A stretch of 64,000 nucleotides of DNA from positions 806,001 to 870,000 of the forward strand of contig NZ_CAJHOE010000001.1 in assembly GCF_905120475.1 (NCBI RefSeq). The letters are read 5' to 3'. The position numbers and the translations under genes are program-made. Numbering within the stretch: position 1 is the first letter of the stretch; every line of letters starts with the position of its first letter. Positions 34,434-44,906 of this stretch are shown here, piece by piece. The notes beneath the pieces were generated by a model. It searched no databases, was not told the origin of the DNA, and was given only the letters and a program-made list of their open reading frames with translations. The DNA comes from Campylobacter suis (GTDB lineage: Bacteria; Campylobacterota; Campylobacteria; Campylobacterales; Campylobacteraceae).

Positions 34434-35105
34434 TTAAAACCTAAGTCTCTCGCGCCCCGCGTCACTAAGTAGCTTTCCTTTAATAAGTAGCTTTCCTTTA
34501 AAATGTTTTTTACAAAACTCAAGCACAAGTGCATGATAAATTTTAAAAATTTCAGCCTCATTAGTATTTCCAATAAGCTCTGAAATTTTTACCACATCAA
34601 TGTCCATAAGCCACTCCTGAGCCTCGTCGTAGCTTTCAAACTCATATCCAAGATGATTTAATATCCTTAAGACATAAGTATCAACAACCATTACTGCATG
34701 CCCACACGCATAAGCTAATATCGCATCGCAAGTCTCAGCGCCAACACCTTTAATGCCAAGCAGCCACTCACGGCTAACGCTGGTTTTAAAATTTTCAAAA
34801 CTTCCAAATTCTAACTTTATAGCCCTACAAAGTGTGTGAAGTCGCTTGGCTTTTGTGTTGTAAAAACCACTTGGCTTTATGGCAAGCGCAAGCTCTTCGC
34901 TGCTCATTTTTAAGATAGTTTCTAAATTTAAAGCCTCTTTTATGCGCAAATTTTGCAAAGCTTTCTCTACATTTTTCCACGCTGTATTTTGAACCAATAT
35001 AGCACCCACAACAACTTCAAAGCTACCCTCTCCAGGCCAAACAAGCAAGCTTTTTTCACCATCAAAGTCTTGACATAAGCTAGAAAAAAGATGGGTTGAG
35101 TTCAT
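34434..35105 (-). CDS. MagIII-type 3-methyladenine DNA glycosylase (EndoIII superfamily)
   Basis: The 223-residue protein has the HhH-GPD fold: hairpin GIKGVG (117-122) and catalytic Asp142 (VVDTYVLR). The lyase Lys of endonuclease III is replaced by Glu124 (VGAETCDA) and there is no C-terminal four-Cys Fe-S loop. These traits fit the monofunctional MagIII enzymes described in Helicobacter. It would remove alkylated adenine in base excision repair. The C-terminus carries an 18-nt in-frame duplication (KGKLLI, KGKLLS). It is the last gene of the long mfd-side operon. Confidence 0.75.
   Translation of the reverse strand: MNSTHLFSSLCQDFDGEKSLLVWPGEGSFEVVVGAILVQNTAWKNVEKALQNLRIKEALNLETILKMSSEELALAIKPSGFYNTKAKRLHTLCRAIKLEFGSFENFKTSVSREWLLGIKGVGAETCDAILAYACGHAVMVVDTYVLRILNHLGYEFESYDEAQEWLMDIDVVKISELIGNTNEAEIFKIYHALVLEFCKKHFKGKLLIKGKLLSDAGRERLRF
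34467..34502. repeat. 18-nt tandem duplication inside the glycosylase gene
   Basis: The unit AAGTAGCTTTCCTTTAAT occurs twice in a row, with one change in the last base. It adds six residues to the C-terminus without breaking the frame. Confidence 0.85.
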
Positions 35106-35881
35106 TATTTATCCTTTGAAATTTTATCCCTATAAAGTAAGTAAAACTGCTTTGCGGTGCGACCACTACGGCTTGCTCTAAGCGTCGCATAGCTTTTTGC
35201 TAGGTCATGAAGAATCTCTTTATCTACATTTTCGTTTTTAAAATAGTGATCAACGATATCTAGATACTCGGCAAAATTTCCTTGATAAAAGCTTATCCAA
35301 AGACCAAATCTATCGGCAAGCGACATCTTTTCATTAACTGTATCGCCGTAGTGAATTTCGCCATCTTTTACAATCACTCCATCATTATCACTTTGCCTTT
35401 CACTAACTAGATGGCGACGATTTGAAGTGGCATAAACTAGGATATTTTTAGGAGGTTTTGATATGCTACCTTGCATAAGTGGCTTTAAAAACTTATAGTC
35501 TGCGCTACCATTTTCAAAACTCATGTCATCGCAAAAGATGATAAATTTAAACTTATTTTGCTCCCTTAGCTCATCGATAATATCTGGCAAATTTTTAAAC
35601 TCATCAGACGCGATCTCGATAAGACGGAGATTTTCTTTATAAAATTTGGTAAAAACTGCCTTTAAAAGGCTAGACTTGCCACATCCCATCTCACCCCAAA
35701 GCAAAACATGGTTAGCCTCATTTCCATTTATAAAATTCTGTGTATTTAGTATAAGCTGAGTTTTTTGAGTCTGAAGACCGATAAGATCATCAATATCAAC
35801 AAAATCAATCTCTTTCACAGGCACAAGCTGTGCTTTGCTAGATCGCCAAATGGCTGCAAACTCCCTAGTCCAGTCTATCAT
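35105..35881 (-). CDS. DUF815 AAA-type ATPase
   Basis: The 258-residue protein has a Walker A motif (LLWGEMGCGKSS) and a Walker B motif (FIIFCDDMSFE) in the DUF815 layout. Further family traits are VYATSNRRHLV and LADRFGLWISF. The family is widespread but its role is not well defined. It overlaps mfd by 4 nt and touches the glycosylase gene, which suggests, but does not prove, a DNA-repair link. Confidence 0.85.
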   Translation of the reverse strand: MIDWTREFAAIWRSSKAQLVPVKEIDFVDIDDLIGLQTQKTQLILNTQNFINGNEANHVLLWGEMGCGKSSLLKAVFTKFYKENLRLIEIASDEFKNLPDIIDELREQNKFKFIIFCDDMSFENGSADYKFLKPLMQGSISKPPKNILVYATSNRRHLVSERQSDNDGVIVKDGEIHYGDTVNEKMSLADRFGLWISFYQGNFAEYLDIVDHYFKNENVDKEILHDLAKSYATLRASRSGRTAKQFYLLYRDKISKDK

Positions 35882-38820
35882 TTTAAACTCCTTAAATGGC
35901 TTATTATCTCGCCAATCACATCATCATCATCTTTGCTTCGTGACTTTAATCTTATCTTTTCATCTTTTTGGTTTGTTAAAACTATATTTTGCTCAGCATT
36001 TGATATGGCTTTAAAGCCATGTTTTAGTGCTAAAATTTTGATGATTATAATATCTAAAAACTGTTTTGTATAACTATCAAGCTTGCCAAATCTATCCTCT
36101 ATCTCGCCACTTATATCATAAACCTCGTTTACATTCACAGCCTTACTAAGCCGTCTATAAAGCTCTAGTCTTAAGCGATCTTCTCGGATAAATTCAGGGT
36201 TTAAAAAGGCATTTACACTAAGCTTTAAATCTATCTTGTTTAGTTTTACGCTTTGTTGATTAAGAAGTGAGTTTATCTCATCTTCAAGCATTTTTAGATA
36301 AAGTGAGTAGCCTATCGCTTCAATGTGTCCGCTTTGAGCCTCACCTATAATGTTACCACCACCTCTAATTTCTAAGTCATGATAAGCAAGCACACTTCCA
36401 GAGCCAAGTGCTGAGTTGCTTTCAAGTGCAACAAGTCGCTTTAGCGCTTCTGGCGTAAGCTCATTTTTATCCTCAACCAAGAAATAACAAAAGCCCTGCT
36501 TATTACTTCTGCCAACACGACCCCTAAGCTGATGAAGGTCTGCGATACCAAATTTGTTGGCATTTTCAACTATCATAGTGTTTGCATTTGGCAAATGTAT
36601 GCCACTTTCTACGATGCTAGTACAAACCATCACATCATATTCGCCGTTTTCAAACTTTAAAATTTCCTCTTCAGTTATCTTCGCGTCTATCTTTGAGTGA
36701 AGTATCAAAATTCTTAAATTTGGTAGGATTTTGCGTAAATTTTTAGCGCAAAGCTCTATGTCTGCGATGTGATTATGTATATAAAATACCTGTCCGCCGC
36801 ACCTCATCTCGCGCATTATCGCCTCTTTTATGATCTTTTCATCCCACTCTTTTACGCTAGTTCTTACATCAAGGCGTTCGCTTGGTGGAGTTTTAAGCAC
36901 ACTATAGGTTTTAATCTTTGAAAGAGCCATATTTAAACTTCTAGGGATAGGCGTAGCAGACATGCTTAAAACATGCGAATTTGATGAAATCTCTTTTAAT
37001 TTTTCTTTTTGTTTTACACCGAATTTATGCTCTTCATCAACAACGATAAGTCCTACATTTTTTGCCTTTTGACTAAGCAAAGCATGCGTACCGACACAAA
37101 CACAAGGCTCGCCATCACTTAAAGCCTTTGTAACCTCAGCCTTTTGTTTAGCTGAGCTAAACCTATCAAGCCTAAAAACCTTGATATCAAACTCAGCCAA
37201 ACGCTCTTTTAGGCTCTTAAAATGCTGCGAGCTAAGAAGCGTTGTTGGCACAAAAAATAGAGCCACAAAGCCAGAAAGTACACATTTAAAAATAGCATTC
37301 ATAGCAACTTCGGTCTTGCCAAAGCCAACATCACCACTAAGCAGTCTATCCATCACGCGACCGCTTTTTAGCTCATCTGAAATTTCACCAACAGCTGTAA
37401 GTTGATCAGTCGTGTATTCAAAGCCAGCTCGAGATAGAAATTTAAGATACTGCGCGTCATCTTTTTGTATCACAAGTCCTTGTACTAACTCACGCTGGGC
37501 TGCCATGGCGATGATTTTGGAGGCTATTAAAAACAGCTTTTCGCGTACTTTTTCTTTTATCTTAGCAAAGCTTGCTTTTCCAAGTCTATCAAGTACGGCG
37601 ATTGATCCGTTTACGGCGATATAGCGGTCTATAAGGTTTAAATTTTCAACTGGCAAAAGTAACCTGTCATCGTTTTGATAGGCAATAACCACAAACTCTT
37701 TCGTAGCCCCTAAAACCGTAATCTTTTCAAGTCCCAAAAACTTACCGATACCATACTCTTCATGCACAACATAATCATTTACTTTTAGCTCATCAACTAC
37801 AAGCGAAGCCTTTTTGGCTCTTGTTTTTTTACTAAACTTGTTTAATGATATAATGACTTTTGTTGGCGAAGTTAAATTTACAACAAGCGGGCTAATTAGT
37901 AATTTGACATTCTCGTTGCCAACATTTAAAGCGCTAAAAAGCGACTCGTTGCGAGCTAAAACGGTTATATCTTTGTGCTTGTTTATCTCAAAAAAATCAG
38001 AAGTTGGGCTTGCTAAAAGTGGTTTAAATTCCTTTGCTTGGGGAAGGACGCTAAAATTTTTAAATACACTTAAATCACGCTCATCGTCTATCTCTTTAAT
38101 CTCTTGCGCTAAAACACAGTGAAATTTCTCAAGGTAGTTTTCAAAACCATCTATCGCCCAAAAACCAAGGGAATTTAAGTCACTAACGATAGCATTTGTA
38201 TTTATATCTTGGAGTTTTTCATTTGCTTTTTCATACTCATTTTTGCTAAGCTTAGCCAAAAATGGCACAACTTCAATACTTTCAAGCTCAGCCTTTGAGC
38301 TTATCTGTGTTGAAATATCATAGTTTCTAATGCTCTCAACCTCATCATCAAAGAGCAAAATTCTCACTGGCTCATCATGATTTAGACTAAAAATATCTAT
38401 CACCTCGCCACGAACGCTAAACTCTCCCCTACTTTCAGCTATGTCAACTATCTCATATCCAGAAAAAAGCAGCTCATCACACAAGGCATTTATGTCTATT
38501 TTATCGCCAAAATTTATCGTTATGCTCTTTAGTTGCAAGCTTGATGGAAGTGGGTTTAAGAGTGTTGAATATGGCGAGACGATGAGTTTTTTATCGTTAC
38601 ATTTGTAATAATCACTTAAAATTTTGCTAATATCCACAAGCTCTTCGTTAAAGCTTCGCAAATCATCGCCAAACCTAGCCCTAAAATCTGGCAAAACAAA
38701 TGTCTTAAGCCCAGCCAAAGACGCTGCATCGGCGCACTCTCTGGCACTTTTATCATCTTGGCAAATTAAAATATCAGTGCTATTTTTGCCAAGAAAATAT
38801 TCATAAACTTTCTCTTGCAT
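35878..38820 (-). CDS. mfd: Transcription-repair coupling factor
   Basis: The 980-residue translocase removes RNA polymerase stalled at DNA damage and recruits UvrA. It has an N-terminal UvrB-like region, the RNA-polymerase-interacting domain (VNDYVVHEEYGIGKFLGLE in pieces), RecG-like motor motifs (LSGDVGFGKTEVA, VVDEEHKFGV, QLRGRVGRS) and a C-terminal TRCF domain. It is shorter than E. coli Mfd, as I recall for epsilonproteobacteria. It overlaps folC by 20 nt. Confidence 0.97.
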   Translation of the reverse strand: MQEKVYEYFLGKNSTDILICQDDKSARECADAASLAGLKTFVLPDFRARFGDDLRSFNEELVDISKILSDYYKCNDKKLIVSPYSTLLNPLPSSLQLKSITINFGDKIDINALCDELLFSGYEIVDIAESRGEFSVRGEVIDIFSLNHDEPVRILLFDDEVESIRNYDISTQISSKAELESIEVVPFLAKLSKNEYEKANEKLQDINTNAIVSDLNSLGFWAIDGFENYLEKFHCVLAQEIKEIDDERDLSVFKNFSVLPQAKEFKPLLASPTSDFFEINKHKDITVLARNESLFSALNVGNENVKLLISPLVVNLTSPTKVIISLNKFSKKTRAKKASLVVDELKVNDYVVHEEYGIGKFLGLEKITVLGATKEFVVIAYQNDDRLLLPVENLNLIDRYIAVNGSIAVLDRLGKASFAKIKEKVREKLFLIASKIIAMAAQRELVQGLVIQKDDAQYLKFLSRAGFEYTTDQLTAVGEISDELKSGRVMDRLLSGDVGFGKTEVAMNAIFKCVLSGFVALFFVPTTLLSSQHFKSLKERLAEFDIKVFRLDRFSSAKQKAEVTKALSDGEPCVCVGTHALLSQKAKNVGLIVVDEEHKFGVKQKEKLKEISSNSHVLSMSATPIPRSLNMALSKIKTYSVLKTPPSERLDVRTSVKEWDEKIIKEAIMREMRCGGQVFYIHNHIADIELCAKNLRKILPNLRILILHSKIDAKITEEEILKFENGEYDVMVCTSIVESGIHLPNANTMIVENANKFGIADLHQLRGRVGRSNKQGFCYFLVEDKNELTPEALKRLVALESNSALGSGSVLAYHDLEIRGGGNIIGEAQSGHIEAIGYSLYLKMLEDEINSLLNQQSVKLNKIDLKLSVNAFLNPEFIREDRLRLELYRRLSKAVNVNEVYDISGEIEDRFGKLDSYTKQFLDIIIIKILALKHGFKAISNAEQNIVLTNQKDEKIRLKSRSKDDDDVIGEIISHLRSLK

Positions 38821-39994
38821 TATATCGCCTTAAAAACGCCTCTACAAGATAAAACGAACCAAAAACTAGATAAATTTCATCATCTTTTGCCTGCAAAATT
38901 TTATCCATATCCATATCATCAAAATGGCTAAATTTAAGCTCTAAGTTATCTAAAGCCACTATTAATCTCTGCCCGCCAAGCTCACGACCATGTCCGTCGT
39001 AGTCGATGATTTTTACATTTTTTATGATATTTTTTAAAGTAGATAAAACCGCATAAAAGTCCTTATCGGCAAATGCATTATAGATAAGACAAACTTTTTT
39101 ACCATCAAATTTTTGCGCAATAGCCTGCGCTCCAAGCTCGTTATGTCCCACATCAATATATAAATTTGGTGCAAGCTGCTCACACCTGCCCCTAATATCA
39201 AGCCTGCCAAGATTTGTTATATTTAATTCTGATAAAAGTATCTTTGCGGCTGCGGCTGCTAGCGTGAGATTAGAAGTTAAAAACTCTGGTAGCTCAAAAA
39301 TCTGAGCGTATTTTTTTATACTATCTCTATCATCATTTTTTAAAATTTGACTTGCAAAGTCTATTTTTACACCTAAATTTTTTGCTATCATAAAACCTAT
39401 ATCAGAGCAAATTTTGTCCATTTTATCGTTTAAAATAGCTGGTGCATTGGCATTTATGGCTTTAAATTTAGTAGTAGCTATAGCCTTTAGATCAACACCT
39501 AAAACATCGATATGATCAAGTCCTATCGGAGCAAAAAGGCTAAGTTTTTTTTCAAAAACATTTGTAGCATCAAGCTCGCCGCCCATTCCAGCCTCGCATA
39601 CAAAATACTCACACCCTTCAAATAAAGTAGCCGCAAGCAGTGTAGCATACTCAAAATAGCTAGTTTTTACCCTAAACTCATCTGGCAAAATTTCTAGTAA
39701 CCTCTGGTGAGCTAGCTCTAAATTTTCATCACTAACGATACTTCCATTAAGCCAAAAGCGCTCTTTAAACTCGAAGATGTGCGGGCTTGTATAGTGCCCA
39801 ACAGTTTTGCCATTTGCATGTAAAATTTGAGCCAAAAAGCGCCCTGTACTACCCTTGCCATTAGTTCCTATAACATGAATAACCTTAAACGGTTTAAATT
39901 TACTTTTAATGCTTTGCCAAGCACGAGGCATGCGGGTATAATCGATCTCTTTATAAAAGAGCGGTTTGCCTTCTAAAAATTTCTCTAGCTTCAT
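38801..39994 (-). CDS. folC: Folylpolyglutamate/dihydrofolate synthase
   Basis: The protein of about 397 residues adds glutamate to folates. It has the ATP-binding GTNGKGST loop, the CEAGMGGELDATNVF segment and the DVGHNELGA motif. An upstream in-frame ATG at 40063 lies inside the cyclase gene; ATG 39994, giving MKLEKFLEGK, is chosen because it lies just after the cyclase stop (39999) and matches the family start. It is followed by mfd with overlap. Confidence 0.93.
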   Translation of the reverse strand: MKLEKFLEGKPLFYKEIDYTRMPRAWQSIKSKFKPFKVIHVIGTNGKGSTGRFLAQILHANGKTVGHYTSPHIFEFKERFWLNGSIVSDENLELAHQRLLEILPDEFRVKTSYFEYATLLAATLFEGCEYFVCEAGMGGELDATNVFEKKLSLFAPIGLDHIDVLGVDLKAIATTKFKAINANAPAILNDKMDKICSDIGFMIAKNLGVKIDFASQILKNDDRDSIKKYAQIFELPEFLTSNLTLAAAAAKILLSELNITNLGRLDIRGRCEQLAPNLYIDVGHNELGAQAIAQKFDGKKVCLIYNAFADKDFYAVLSTLKNIIKNVKIIDYDGHGRELGGQRLIVALDNLELKFSHFDDMDMDKILQAKDDEIYLVFGSFYLVEAFLRRYNARESL

Positions 39995-39998
39995 AAAG

Positions 39999-41561
39999 TT
40001 AGTTTTTTGGCGATACCTGATTTCTTCCGTTTTGCTTTGAATGATAAAGCATTTTATCAGCATTTTCTATAGTAGACATATCGCTTAGACTTAGGCTCCT
40101 AGTTGCAACTCCAGCACTTATAGTAACTTTTATACGCTCATTTTTATATATAAATTTAAAACTTTCGATAGTTTGTCTTATCTTTTCAGCAAACACAACC
40201 GCTTCGCCTTGACTTGTGCTTGGAAGTATGACGATAAACTCTTCACCACCATATCTGCCGATAAAATCAATCTTTCTTATGTTTTTCTTAAAAATCATTG
40301 CAACCGTGGCAAGTATAACATCACCCGCGTCGTGCCCATAAGTATCATTAATCTTTTTAAAGAAGTCGATATCAAGAAAACAAACAGAGTAATCAGTCCC
40401 ATATCTTCTGTAAGCCTCTTCGATTCGCCTTAGCTCCTCCATAAGTGCTCTTTTAGTCGCCGTCTTTGTCAAAAAGTCCTCACGGCTTTCTATCTTAGCT
40501 TCTTCAAGCTCTTGCTCAAGAGAATTTATACGCTCTTGAAGCTCTGATATAGTTGCCTGCTTGCTACTCATCTCAGCTCCCAGCTCACGGCTTTCTATCT
40601 CAAGTGCATTTGCTATATTAAAAAGCATCTCTTTTACTTGTTCAAAGCTATTTGTATCAAGGCTTATCTCGGCAATATCACTTTTAATGCCCTGCATCTT
40701 AGCAGTGCTATCTCGTGATGTATTTGCAAGCTCTGAAATTCTACTTCCGATACTACCTAAAACACTATTAAGCGATGAAATTTTCTGAGCTACTTCATTT
40801 TTATCGGTTTCGATACGACGAGCAACTAAATTTTTTATCTCATCTTTTATGTTTGGTGAGTTTATCTCCATAGGATTTTTTGAAATGCTAGTATTTATCT
40901 GAGCTATCTCATCGTCAAGCTCTTTTGTGATAGATGGTTCAAGCATAATGCCAACAAGCTCAACAAATGATTTTAACATATCGTTATCGTTTTGTAGCAT
41001 TAAGAAATTTTCAAGCTCGCCCATCATCGTTTTTAGATCTTCATTGCCTTTAACGCCATAGTGCTTTAAGAAGTCAAGATACTCATCATTATAGCCACTA
41101 ACGATCTCAAACCACTTCTCTCTTACCTCATCAAGCGCAGCTGGATCGCACTTTTTAGATAAAATTTGCATAGACCTTTCAGCCATAGCCTTAGCCTCTT
41201 TATTATGAAGCATCGCAACGACCTGAAGTACACGGCGTGCAAACGCATTTAGCGACTTATATCCTTTATCATCATCAACGCTAGCTGCACCACTTTGCGA
41301 TGAGCGATTAAGTCTAGCTGTAACAAAAGCCACAAACTCATCAATGCTGCTTATGTTCATATTTGCAGCTTGAGTTTTAAACTCAGCCCCTAAACGCGAG
41401 ATGTATTGTTCTATGCGCTTTTTTTCAGCAGTTGTAAAGCCATATTTTTTACAAATTTCATTATAGACATCAGTATAGTTTTCTGGTGTTAGCATGAGCT
41501 GACGATTTTTTATCTCACCCAATGCCTCCTTAACTATCTGTGCAACGCTAATTGCTGCCAT
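39999..41561 (-). CDS. Diguanylate cyclase (GGDEF family)
   Basis: The 520-residue cytoplasmic protein has a long helical N-terminal region without a recognised sensor domain, a coiled coil (about residues 325-360), and a C-terminal GGDEF domain with active site RYGGEEF and an RxxD inhibitory site (RKID) five residues before it. It should make c-di-GMP and be product-inhibited. The gene sits between lptE, with a 14-nt overlap, and folC, within a housekeeping operon. The N-terminal part may be a new regulatory module. Confidence 0.9.
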   Translation of the reverse strand: MAAISVAQIVKEALGEIKNRQLMLTPENYTDVYNEICKKYGFTTAEKKRIEQYISRLGAEFKTQAANMNISSIDEFVAFVTARLNRSSQSGAASVDDDKGYKSLNAFARRVLQVVAMLHNKEAKAMAERSMQILSKKCDPAALDEVREKWFEIVSGYNDEYLDFLKHYGVKGNEDLKTMMGELENFLMLQNDNDMLKSFVELVGIMLEPSITKELDDEIAQINTSISKNPMEINSPNIKDEIKNLVARRIETDKNEVAQKISSLNSVLGSIGSRISELANTSRDSTAKMQGIKSDIAEISLDTNSFEQVKEMLFNIANALEIESRELGAEMSSKQATISELQERINSLEQELEEAKIESREDFLTKTATKRALMEELRRIEEAYRRYGTDYSVCFLDIDFFKKINDTYGHDAGDVILATVAMIFKKNIRKIDFIGRYGGEEFIVILPSTSQGEAVVFAEKIRQTIESFKFIYKNERIKVTISAGVATRSLSLSDMSTIENADKMLYHSKQNGRNQVSPKN

Positions 41562-42081
41562 GTTTGTATCCTTTTATTGCTAATTTTGATATATATTCAT
41601 CAAAGGCCTCTTTTGAAGCCTCTTTGATAGCTGTAAATTTCTCCGTATCGCTTATGACACTATCTGCATAGCGTATGTTACTAATGCGCCTTGAAACACT
41701 AAAGTCATATTCGCCTACGGTTGATATGTTTTCGGTTTTTCCATCTTTAAAGGTTGTCTTAAAATTTAATCCCAAAATGACCTTATACTCCGAGATATAC
41801 CCAAACTCATCATAAACCATCGCCTGGTATCTAATCGATGTGTTTGACACTTCTATAAGCGTGTTTGCACTTTGTTTATCACTAAGAGTTTTATGTAGTC
41901 TTGATACGATACCCTCTTTTACTGCATCTTTTATCAAAACACTATTTTTTGGCTCAGTTTTGCTAATTATAACATCAACATAAACCCTCTCATCCATAAT
42001 ATCTTGTGTGAGTTTTGAGATCGGTTTATACCCGCAACCAATAAGCAAAAAAGCCATAAAAAAACCTAATAAAAACCTCAA
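41548..42081 (-). CDS. lptE: LPS assembly lipoprotein LptE
   Basis: The 177-residue lipoprotein (lipobox LLIGC, then GYKP) has the short alternating beta pattern of LptE, including the TLIEVSNTSIRYQ strand. LptE plugs the LptD barrel for LPS insertion into the outer membrane. The order leuS-lptE is common in Proteobacteria and supports the call. It lies 3 nt after leuS. Confidence 0.85.
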   Translation of the reverse strand: MRFLLGFFMAFLLIGCGYKPISKLTQDIMDERVYVDVIISKTEPKNSVLIKDAVKEGIVSRLHKTLSDKQSANTLIEVSNTSIRYQAMVYDEFGYISEYKVILGLNFKTTFKDGKTENISTVGEYDFSVSRRISNIRYADSVISDTEKFTAIKEASKEAFDEYISKLAIKGYKHGSN

Positions 42082-42084
42082 ATT

Positions 42085-44550
42085 TTATCCTTTTATAACC
42101 AAATTCACAAGCTTACCAGGGATATAAATTTCTTTTAATATCTCCTTGCCATCAAGCCATTTTGCCGTTTGTGTTTTTGCCTCTTTTAGTACATCTTCTT
42201 GTTTGGCTGATGCTGAAATTTCAAACTCTGCACGCTTTTTGCCATTTATGGTAACGGCTAAGTTTATAGTGTCTTTTACAAAAACTTCATCTAAAATTTT
42301 AATCTCACCAAAATTTCTCCTACCAAAAAGCCTCTCACTCAGTTCGCAAGCAATGTGTGGCACGATAGGCTCAAGTAAATTTAAGATAATATAAAATCCC
42401 TCAGCACTTACATCATCGTTATTTTGGGCATTTATAGCATTAAGAGCTTCCATGCAAGCGGCGATTAAGGTGTTAAATGTAAAACTTTGTGCAAAAACAT
42501 CTTGCGACTTTACAAGAGCTTCGTACACTTTAAGTCTAGCATACTTCTCCTCTTTGCTAAGATTTGAATGATTTATAGTTGGCATTTGGCTTCTTGGAGC
42601 TAAATTTATAGCTCTATCCCAAAGTCTATTTAAAAAGCGATATGCGCCCTCAACCGCGCTATCATTCCACTCAAGCTCTTTTTGAGGAGGCGCAGCAAAA
42701 AGTATAAAAAGCCTTGCCGTATCAGCACCATATTTATTTATAATATCATCTGGATCTACGACATTTCCCTTACTTTTACTCATCTTTTTACCATCTTTTA
42801 GCACCATGCCTTGAGTTAGTAAATTTTCAAATGGCTCGTCATCTCTCACATAGCCCAAATCTCGCAAGACCTTTTGAAAAAAGCGCGCATAAAGTAGGTG
42901 AAGTATAGCATGTTCGATACCGCCGATATATTGATCGACATTCATCCAATAATCAACACCATCTTTATCAAGCGCCATATCTTCCCAAGTCCGCTCATCA
43001 CTTGCATATCTTGCAAAATACCAGCTACTTTGCACAAATGTGTCCATCGTGTCAGTCTCTCTAATGGCGTCACCACCGCATTTTGGACATTTTGTATACT
43101 TCCAAGTCGCATGCTTATCTAAAGGATTACCTTCGCCTGTTATATTTACATCATCAGGTAGTGCTACTGGTAAATTTTTCTCATTCTCTGGCACAACTCC
43201 ACAATGTGGGCAATGCACGATAGGTATAGGCGCACCCCAATATCGCTGACGAGAGATACCCCAGTCACGAAGCTTGAAATTTGTTACTCTTCGTCCAAGC
43301 CCTTTGTTTTCAAAATTTGCTATTATTTTCTCTTTTGCATCTTGAGTTTTTAGTCCGTCTATAAGTGGCGAATTTATGGCGATGCCTGGCTCGCTATTTG
43401 CCTTACTAGTGTCATTTTCTCCATCTTCTGGACAAACAACTTGCACGATAGGCAAACCAAATTCGCTCGCAAAGTCAAAATCGCGTTGATCATGAGCAGG
43501 CACTGACATGATAGCTCCACTACCATAATCAGCCAAGATAAAATTTGCTACCCAAACTGGAATTTTCTCATTTGTAAGTGGATGGAGAACATAAATACCT
43601 AAAAACATGCCGTCTTTTGCGCTGGCTTGACGCTCCCGTGGACTTTGATTTAAGATAGTGCGGATCTTTGTTTTTTTCTCATCATCTAAATTTTCACTCT
43701 CAAGCAACGCCTTAACAATACCATGTTCTGGCGCAAGAGCTGTATAAGTTACTCCATAAATGGTATCTGGGCGAGTTGTAAAGACCTCAAATCCATCAAA
43801 CTTACCGCCTAAAATCTTCTTTGAATCTTCATCCAGCTCAAATTTAAACTCTAGCCCATAGCTCTTGCCGATCCAGTTTTCTTGCATAGTTAAAACCTGG
43901 CTTGGCCACTTACCTTCAAGCTTTTTCAGATCATTTAAAAGCTCATCAGCATACTGCGTTATCTTAAAATAATACCCAGGAAGCTCTCTTTGAACTATCT
44001 CGTTACCACAGCGCCAACAACAACCCTCTTCAACCTGTTCATTTGCCAAAACCGTCTGGTCATGCTCACACCAGTTTACAACCGCACTTTTGCGATATAC
44101 CAACCCCTTTTCAAACATCTTTATAAAAAAGCTCTGCTCCCATTTTGTATAAAGCGGGTCAGAAGTGGCTAGCTCACGCTTTTTGGAAAATGAAAGTCCT
44201 AGAGTTCTAAGCTCTTTTATCATATAATCTATATTCTCATAAGTCCATTTTCTAGGATGAGTGCCGTTTTTTATAGCTGCATTTTCTGCTGGCATACCAA
44301 AGCTATCAAAGCCAATAGGATGTAAGACATTAAAGCCTTTTTTTCGGTAGTATCTAGCTAAAACATCGCTTATAGAGTAGTTTCTAACATGCCCCATATG
44401 GATGCGTCCACTTGGATATGGAAACATTGAAAGGATGTATTTTTTAGGTAAAGTATAATCATCTTTTGGCTCAAATTCCTCATTTTTCGACCAAATTTCT
44501 TGCCATTTTTTTTCAATATTTAAGGCATCGTATTTTAAAATTTCAGCCAT
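42085..44550 (-). CDS. leuS: Leucyl-tRNA synthetase
   Basis: The 821-residue class-I synthetase has the HIGH motif ([15 protein letters not shown]), a zinc site (CWRCGNE and CPHCG), the editing domain ([12 protein letters not shown]) and KMSKS. The frame is open for 34 codons further upstream into the DUF6394 gene; ATG 44550, giving MAEILKYD, is preferred because AGGAGA lies just before it. Full length. Confidence 0.97.
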   Translation of the reverse strand: MAEILKYDALNIEKKWQEIWSKNEEFEPKDDYTLPKKYILSMFPYPSGRIHMGHVRNYSISDVLARYYRKKGFNVLHPIGFDSFGMPAENAAIKNGTHPRKWTYENIDYMIKELRTLGLSFSKKRELATSDPLYTKWEQSFFIKMFEKGLVYRKSAVVNWCEHDQTVLANEQVEEGCCWRCGNEIVQRELPGYYFKITQYADELLNDLKKLEGKWPSQVLTMQENWIGKSYGLEFKFELDEDSKKILGGKFDGFEVFTTRPDTIYGVTYTALAPEHGIVKALLESENLDDEKKTKIRTILNQSPRERQASAKDGMFLGIYVLHPLTNEKIPVWVANFILADYGSGAIMSVPAHDQRDFDFASEFGLPIVQVVCPEDGENDTSKANSEPGIAINSPLIDGLKTQDAKEKIIANFENKGLGRRVTNFKLRDWGISRQRYWGAPIPIVHCPHCGVVPENEKNLPVALPDDVNITGEGNPLDKHATWKYTKCPKCGGDAIRETDTMDTFVQSSWYFARYASDERTWEDMALDKDGVDYWMNVDQYIGGIEHAILHLLYARFFQKVLRDLGYVRDDEPFENLLTQGMVLKDGKKMSKSKGNVVDPDDIINKYGADTARLFILFAAPPQKELEWNDSAVEGAYRFLNRLWDRAINLAPRSQMPTINHSNLSKEEKYARLKVYEALVKSQDVFAQSFTFNTLIAACMEALNAINAQNNDDVSAEGFYIILNLLEPIVPHIACELSERLFGRRNFGEIKILDEVFVKDTINLAVTINGKKRAEFEISASAKQEDVLKEAKTQTAKWLDGKEILKEIYIPGKLVNLVIKG

Positions 44551-44558
44551 TTTTTCTC

Positions 44559-44897
44559 CTAAAATTCTTCTTGAGTTTTGCTTGACTCGATAAGCACTAG
44601 AGCAAGCGAAAAGATATTTGCTATCAGCGCGCCTATAGCAAGCGAGTAGCAAAGTGTCATATTTGAGCTTACTTGAAGTACGATAAATGCCGGTATAAGG
44701 TGCAAGTCAGCAACAAGTGAGCTAGCAAAAAGCTCGGCTGAGAGTATATTTTTCACACCGATTTTAAGCAAAGTAGAGACTAAATTTATACTAGCTGCTA
44801 CAAACAGTGCTATCTCATTTTTATCGTATAAAAACCCAGCCGTTGTAGTAAGGCTCATCAGAGCAAAAAATATATAAAAAACTTTTCCCCAATTCAT
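44559..44897 (-). CDS. DUF6394-type small integral membrane protein
   Basis: The 112-residue protein has about four hydrophobic helices (from [13 protein letters not shown] to [12 protein letters not shown]) and the segment [17 protein letters not shown]. It lies between secF and leuS, 9 nt after secF, a position I recall for this family in Campylobacter. Function unknown; a role in membrane biogenesis is only suggested by context. Confidence 0.7.
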   Translation of the reverse strand: MNWGKVFYIFFALMSLTTTAGFLYDKNEIALFVAASINLVSTLLKIGVKNILSAELFASSLVADLHLIPAFIVLQVSSNMTLCYSLAIGALIANIFSLALVLIESSKTQEEF

Positions 44898-44906
44898 AAA
44901 AACTCC

